DNA of 6,233 nt from Acidobacteriaceae bacterium (GTDB taxonomy: Bacteria > Acidobacteriota > Terriglobia > Terriglobales > Acidobacteriaceae): NCBI GenBank assembly GCA_030040175.1, contig JASHUF010000540.1:1-6233 (forward strand). Reading direction: 5' to 3'. Below, one piece after another: positions 4,219-6,233 of this stretch; position 1 is the first letter of the stretch; the number at the start of each line of letters is the position of its first letter. The notes beneath the pieces were generated by a model that ran no database searches, was not told the DNA's origin, and was given only the letters and a program-made list of their open reading frames with translations. Made by a program: the position numbers and the translations under genes.

Positions 4219-6233
4219 TCACTGCTTCGGCTGCGGGGTGTCCGGATTTCCGGCCGCACCGGCTTGATTTTCGCGCTCGGCCTGCGCCCCCTCGCGCTGG
4301 CGCGTTCCATGGCTGGCCGTGAACCGCGCCGCCAGCGGATCGCCGAAGGTGACTGCTCCTTCAATCGCCTGCCTGCGCCCTCCCTCTTCCACCTGGTTTT
4401 CTCCCAATGTGATTGTTCCGTTTCCGATCGCCGCGTCTGCTGTCCACAGGTCAAAGCGCCTGAGTGCCGCAGCCGCGGCCCCCGGCGCGGCCTCCGGCTC
4501 CGCACTGTTCCGTGTCATCACCGCCCCATGCCGCCACTCGAAATGCACCTTGCCCGCCGCCGAGCTCGCAAGATCGCCGTCGGTGTAACCGGCGAGCTTC
4601 ACCTCGCCATGCGCCTTCAGCGTTCCGCCCGACCAGGTCTCGCCGATCAGCCGTCCCACTGCATGCGCCTGTGCCCCGTCAAGCCGGCAATCGAACGCGT
4701 ACTTAGGCGCGTCTTCTGCGCTCGCCGCCCGGTCGAATGCGCCCGTACCCTCGAGCCTTCCCCCCAGCAGCCCTGCCTCGAGATGCGCAATCTGCGCGCC
4801 TGTCTCTTCGATCCGCAGTTCGGCCTGCGGCTGCGTGAGCGTCACCGGCCCCAGCGCCAGCGAGTCCGCGCTCACGCTGCCCTCGAGCCGCGGCCAGGGC
4901 GGCGCTGACTCCGGATGCAGCTTCTCGATCAAATCCGAGAGCAGCGTGCCTTTCTCGCGCACCCCCAGGATCGCCGTCTCCAGCGTGGCCGCATTCAGGT
5001 TGCCGAAATGCACGGCGAACTGCGGCGGGCAACCCTCCGGCTCCGCACAGCTCTCCGGCACGGTCAGGCTCGCCGTCCCTTTCACCGGCCCATAGGCAAA
5101 CTCCACCGGGTCCCAGCGGAACTCGCCGTTGCCCAGGTGCAGCGTGGCCTCCGTAATCTCCACGCCGTGCGCCAGAAACTCCGCTTTCCAGTTCACGTCA
5201 TGGACCGTCAGCGTTCCGCTCAGGCTGTCGGCCAGCGCGCCGTCCGTGACCGGCGCGGCGGCTCCGTCTCCCGCCGCAGCTGTTTCTGTGAGAGGAGCTT
5301 CTGCCGGCAGCCACGGCCCCTGGGCGCGCAGGTCGATCGCCAGCGGCTCGCCCGCCAGAGCGTCCAGTCCCGAAGGCCCGGCCACGCCCGCCGCACGCAA
5401 GAGTTCCCGCGCCCGCTGCAGATTCGCCTGCCCGCGCAGCGTCATCTGGTAGCCTCGCGGCGCCAGCCGGAAATCGGCGGTGAGCGGCGACGTTCCTCCC
5501 GCCGGCAGGGTTACCGTTCCCTCAAGTTCCTCACCCGCCTCGCCCGCACCCTCTTTCCCGTCCGTCGCCTCCGCCGGCTCCAGCACGATCTTCGGAATCT
5601 CAATCGGCCGGTTCAAGCCCGCGCCGCTCAGCGCAAAATCCTCCACCGTCAGCGATCCGGTCAGTGGGCCGGGCCCGTCCGGCGCACCCTTGCGCGCGTG
5701 TCCCTGCGCGGAACCTTGCGCTGATTCGGCTGCGGGCGCAAAGGCCATCTTTCCGCTCACCGTGCCGCCGGTCTCCAGATCTTCCGGCACGTCGCTGCGC
5801 AGCGTGCGCAGCGCCTCCAACCCCGCAGCCACGGGAATGTGGTCGAGCTCGAAGGAGAGCTGCGGCGGCTCGCTCTCCCGCGGCATCGCGCCGGTCACGC
5901 GCACGTGCCCGTCGCCGAGCGGCGACTCGCACTGGAGGTCTTCGAGGGCGCGCCGGGAGTAGTGGTACACAAAGCCGCAATTGGCGTCGAAGTCCATCGG
6001 CTCGGCCGGCGCAAACTCCGCGCGATGCACGCGCGTGGCCTGCAGCCGTGCGCGAATCTGCGCCGCGTTGGCGGTGCCGTCCACGTGCACCTCGCCCGTC
6101 AGGTCGCCGCGCCATCCCGGATCGGACCCCGTAACCAGCCGCGCCAGTTGCCCCAGCTGCGCCTGCCGCCAGTCGAGATCCAAATGAACCGGCATCTCCC
6201 GCAGCGCGGGCGCGCGGCCCACATTCGCCTCAA
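4219..6233 (-). CDS. AsmA-family envelope protein, N-terminus beyond window edge
   Basis: C-terminal part (about 670 residues) of a large AsmA-like protein. Members are anchored in the inner membrane by one N-terminal helix, with a long beta-rich periplasmic body, and are linked to outer-membrane assembly and lipid transport. The frame is open through the right edge (reading E-A-N before the GTG at 6222), so that GTG is probably internal and the anchor lies outside. Numbering from the GTG, beta-type modules recur: WRGDLTGEVHVDGT (37-50), LTGSLTVEDFAL (187-198), LSGTLTVHDVNW (334-345) and LEGSVSADSLALGPVTL (446-462). The C-terminal AsmA signature includes GGTLKAHGEVKLAGYTDGDL (532-551), the phrase SSAAGKVHFEW (553-563) and NGTITLGENQV (601-611). 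Ala/Gly/Glu/Pro-rich linkers (165-185, 218-233, 308-330) and a Ser/Glu/Gln-rich tail (641-667) look disordered. The HAD gene follows after 4 nt. The family call is by recognition of the C-terminal pattern; a role in lipid or outer-membrane traffic is known of the family, not shown here. Confidence 0.82.
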   Translation of the reverse strand, partial: EANVGRAPALREMPVHLDLDWRQAQLGQLARLVTGSDPGWRGDLTGEVHVDGTANAAQIRARLQATRVHRAEFAPAEPMDFDANCGFVYHYSRRALEDLQCESPLGDGHVRVTGAMPRESEPPQLSFELDHIPVAAGLEALRTLRSDVPEDLETGGTVSGKMAFAPAAESAQGSAQGHARKGAPDGPGPLTGSLTVEDFALSGAGLNRPIEIPKIVLEPAEATDGKEGAGEAGEELEGTVTLPAGGTSPLTADFRLAPRGYQMTLRGQANLQRARELLRAAGVAGPSGLDALAGEPLAIDLRAQGPWLPAEAPLTETAAAGDGAAAPVTDGALADSLSGTLTVHDVNWKAEFLAHGVEITEATLHLGNGEFRWDPVEFAYGPVKGTASLTVPESCAEPEGCPPQFAVHFGNLNAATLETAILGVREKGTLLSDLIEKLHPESAPPWPRLEGSVSADSLALGPVTLTQPQAELRIEETGAQIAHLEAGLLGGRLEGTGAFDRAASAEDAPKYAFDCRLDGAQAHAVGRLIGETWSGGTLKAHGEVKLAGYTDGDLASSAAGKVHFEWRHGAVMTRNSAEPEAAPGAAAAALRRFDLWTADAAIGNGTITLGENQVEEGGRRQAIEGAVTFGDPLAARFTASHGTRQREGAQAERENQAGAAGNPDTPQPKQ

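Noticed and set aside
3543..4505. Extended start for the HAD gene at 4505 (320 aa)
   Set aside because: The extra 97 residues are Arg/Ser-rich, overlap the conserved C-terminal end of the AsmA-like gene in another frame, and are unlike any HAD N-terminus. The start at 4214 fits.
6220..6222. GTG as true start of the AsmA-like gene
   Set aside because: The frame stays open to the window edge, no ribosome binding site can be seen, and the N-terminal membrane anchor expected of the family is missing, so the gene begins beyond the window.

Overview
The window is GC-rich and densely coding, with five protein genes. The protein sequences fit an acidobacterium of the Acidobacteriaceae/Terriglobia type. 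This placement is inferred from the style of the AsmA-like, rhomboid and PurH proteins, from the GC-rich codon use and from the intergenic palindromes; no marker gene proves it. There is no tRNA, rRNA, transposase, phage gene, CRISPR array or defence system.

Layout: (1) 1-1333, minus strand: purH, the last two steps of IMP synthesis, with the C-terminus cut off by the left edge. (2) 1334-1472: a divergent intergenic region with a promoter-like TTGACA inside a perfect 11-bp palindrome. (3) 1473-2357, plus strand: a seven-helix rhomboid intramembrane serine protease with its catalytic Ser and His intact. (4) 2358-2518: an intergenic region with an imperfect palindromic element, a possible -10 box and a good ribosome binding site. 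(5) 2519-3262, plus strand: an exported alpha-carbonic anhydrase-like protein. The fold signatures are kept, but two of the three zinc histidines, the gatekeeper Thr and the proton-shuttle His are replaced. (6) 3263-3542: a 280-bp non-coding region between convergent genes, made almost entirely of repeats. Two 8-unit arrays of a 7-bp repeat (CAGGGNN) lie in inverted orientation, each starting at or within a few bases of a stop codon. A short hairpin and a second palindrome related to the one at 2392-2438 lie between them. (7) 3543-4214 and 4219-6233, minus strand: a HAD-family phosphatase directly downstream (4-nt gap) of a large AsmA-family envelope protein whose N-terminus lies beyond the right edge.

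The genes do not form one pathway. The asmA-like/HAD pair is very probably co-transcribed. purH and the rhomboid gene are divergent, and the carbonic anhydrase-like gene probably has its own promoter. The points most worth following are the altered metal site of the carbonic anhydrase-like protein and the organised repeat block between the convergent genes.
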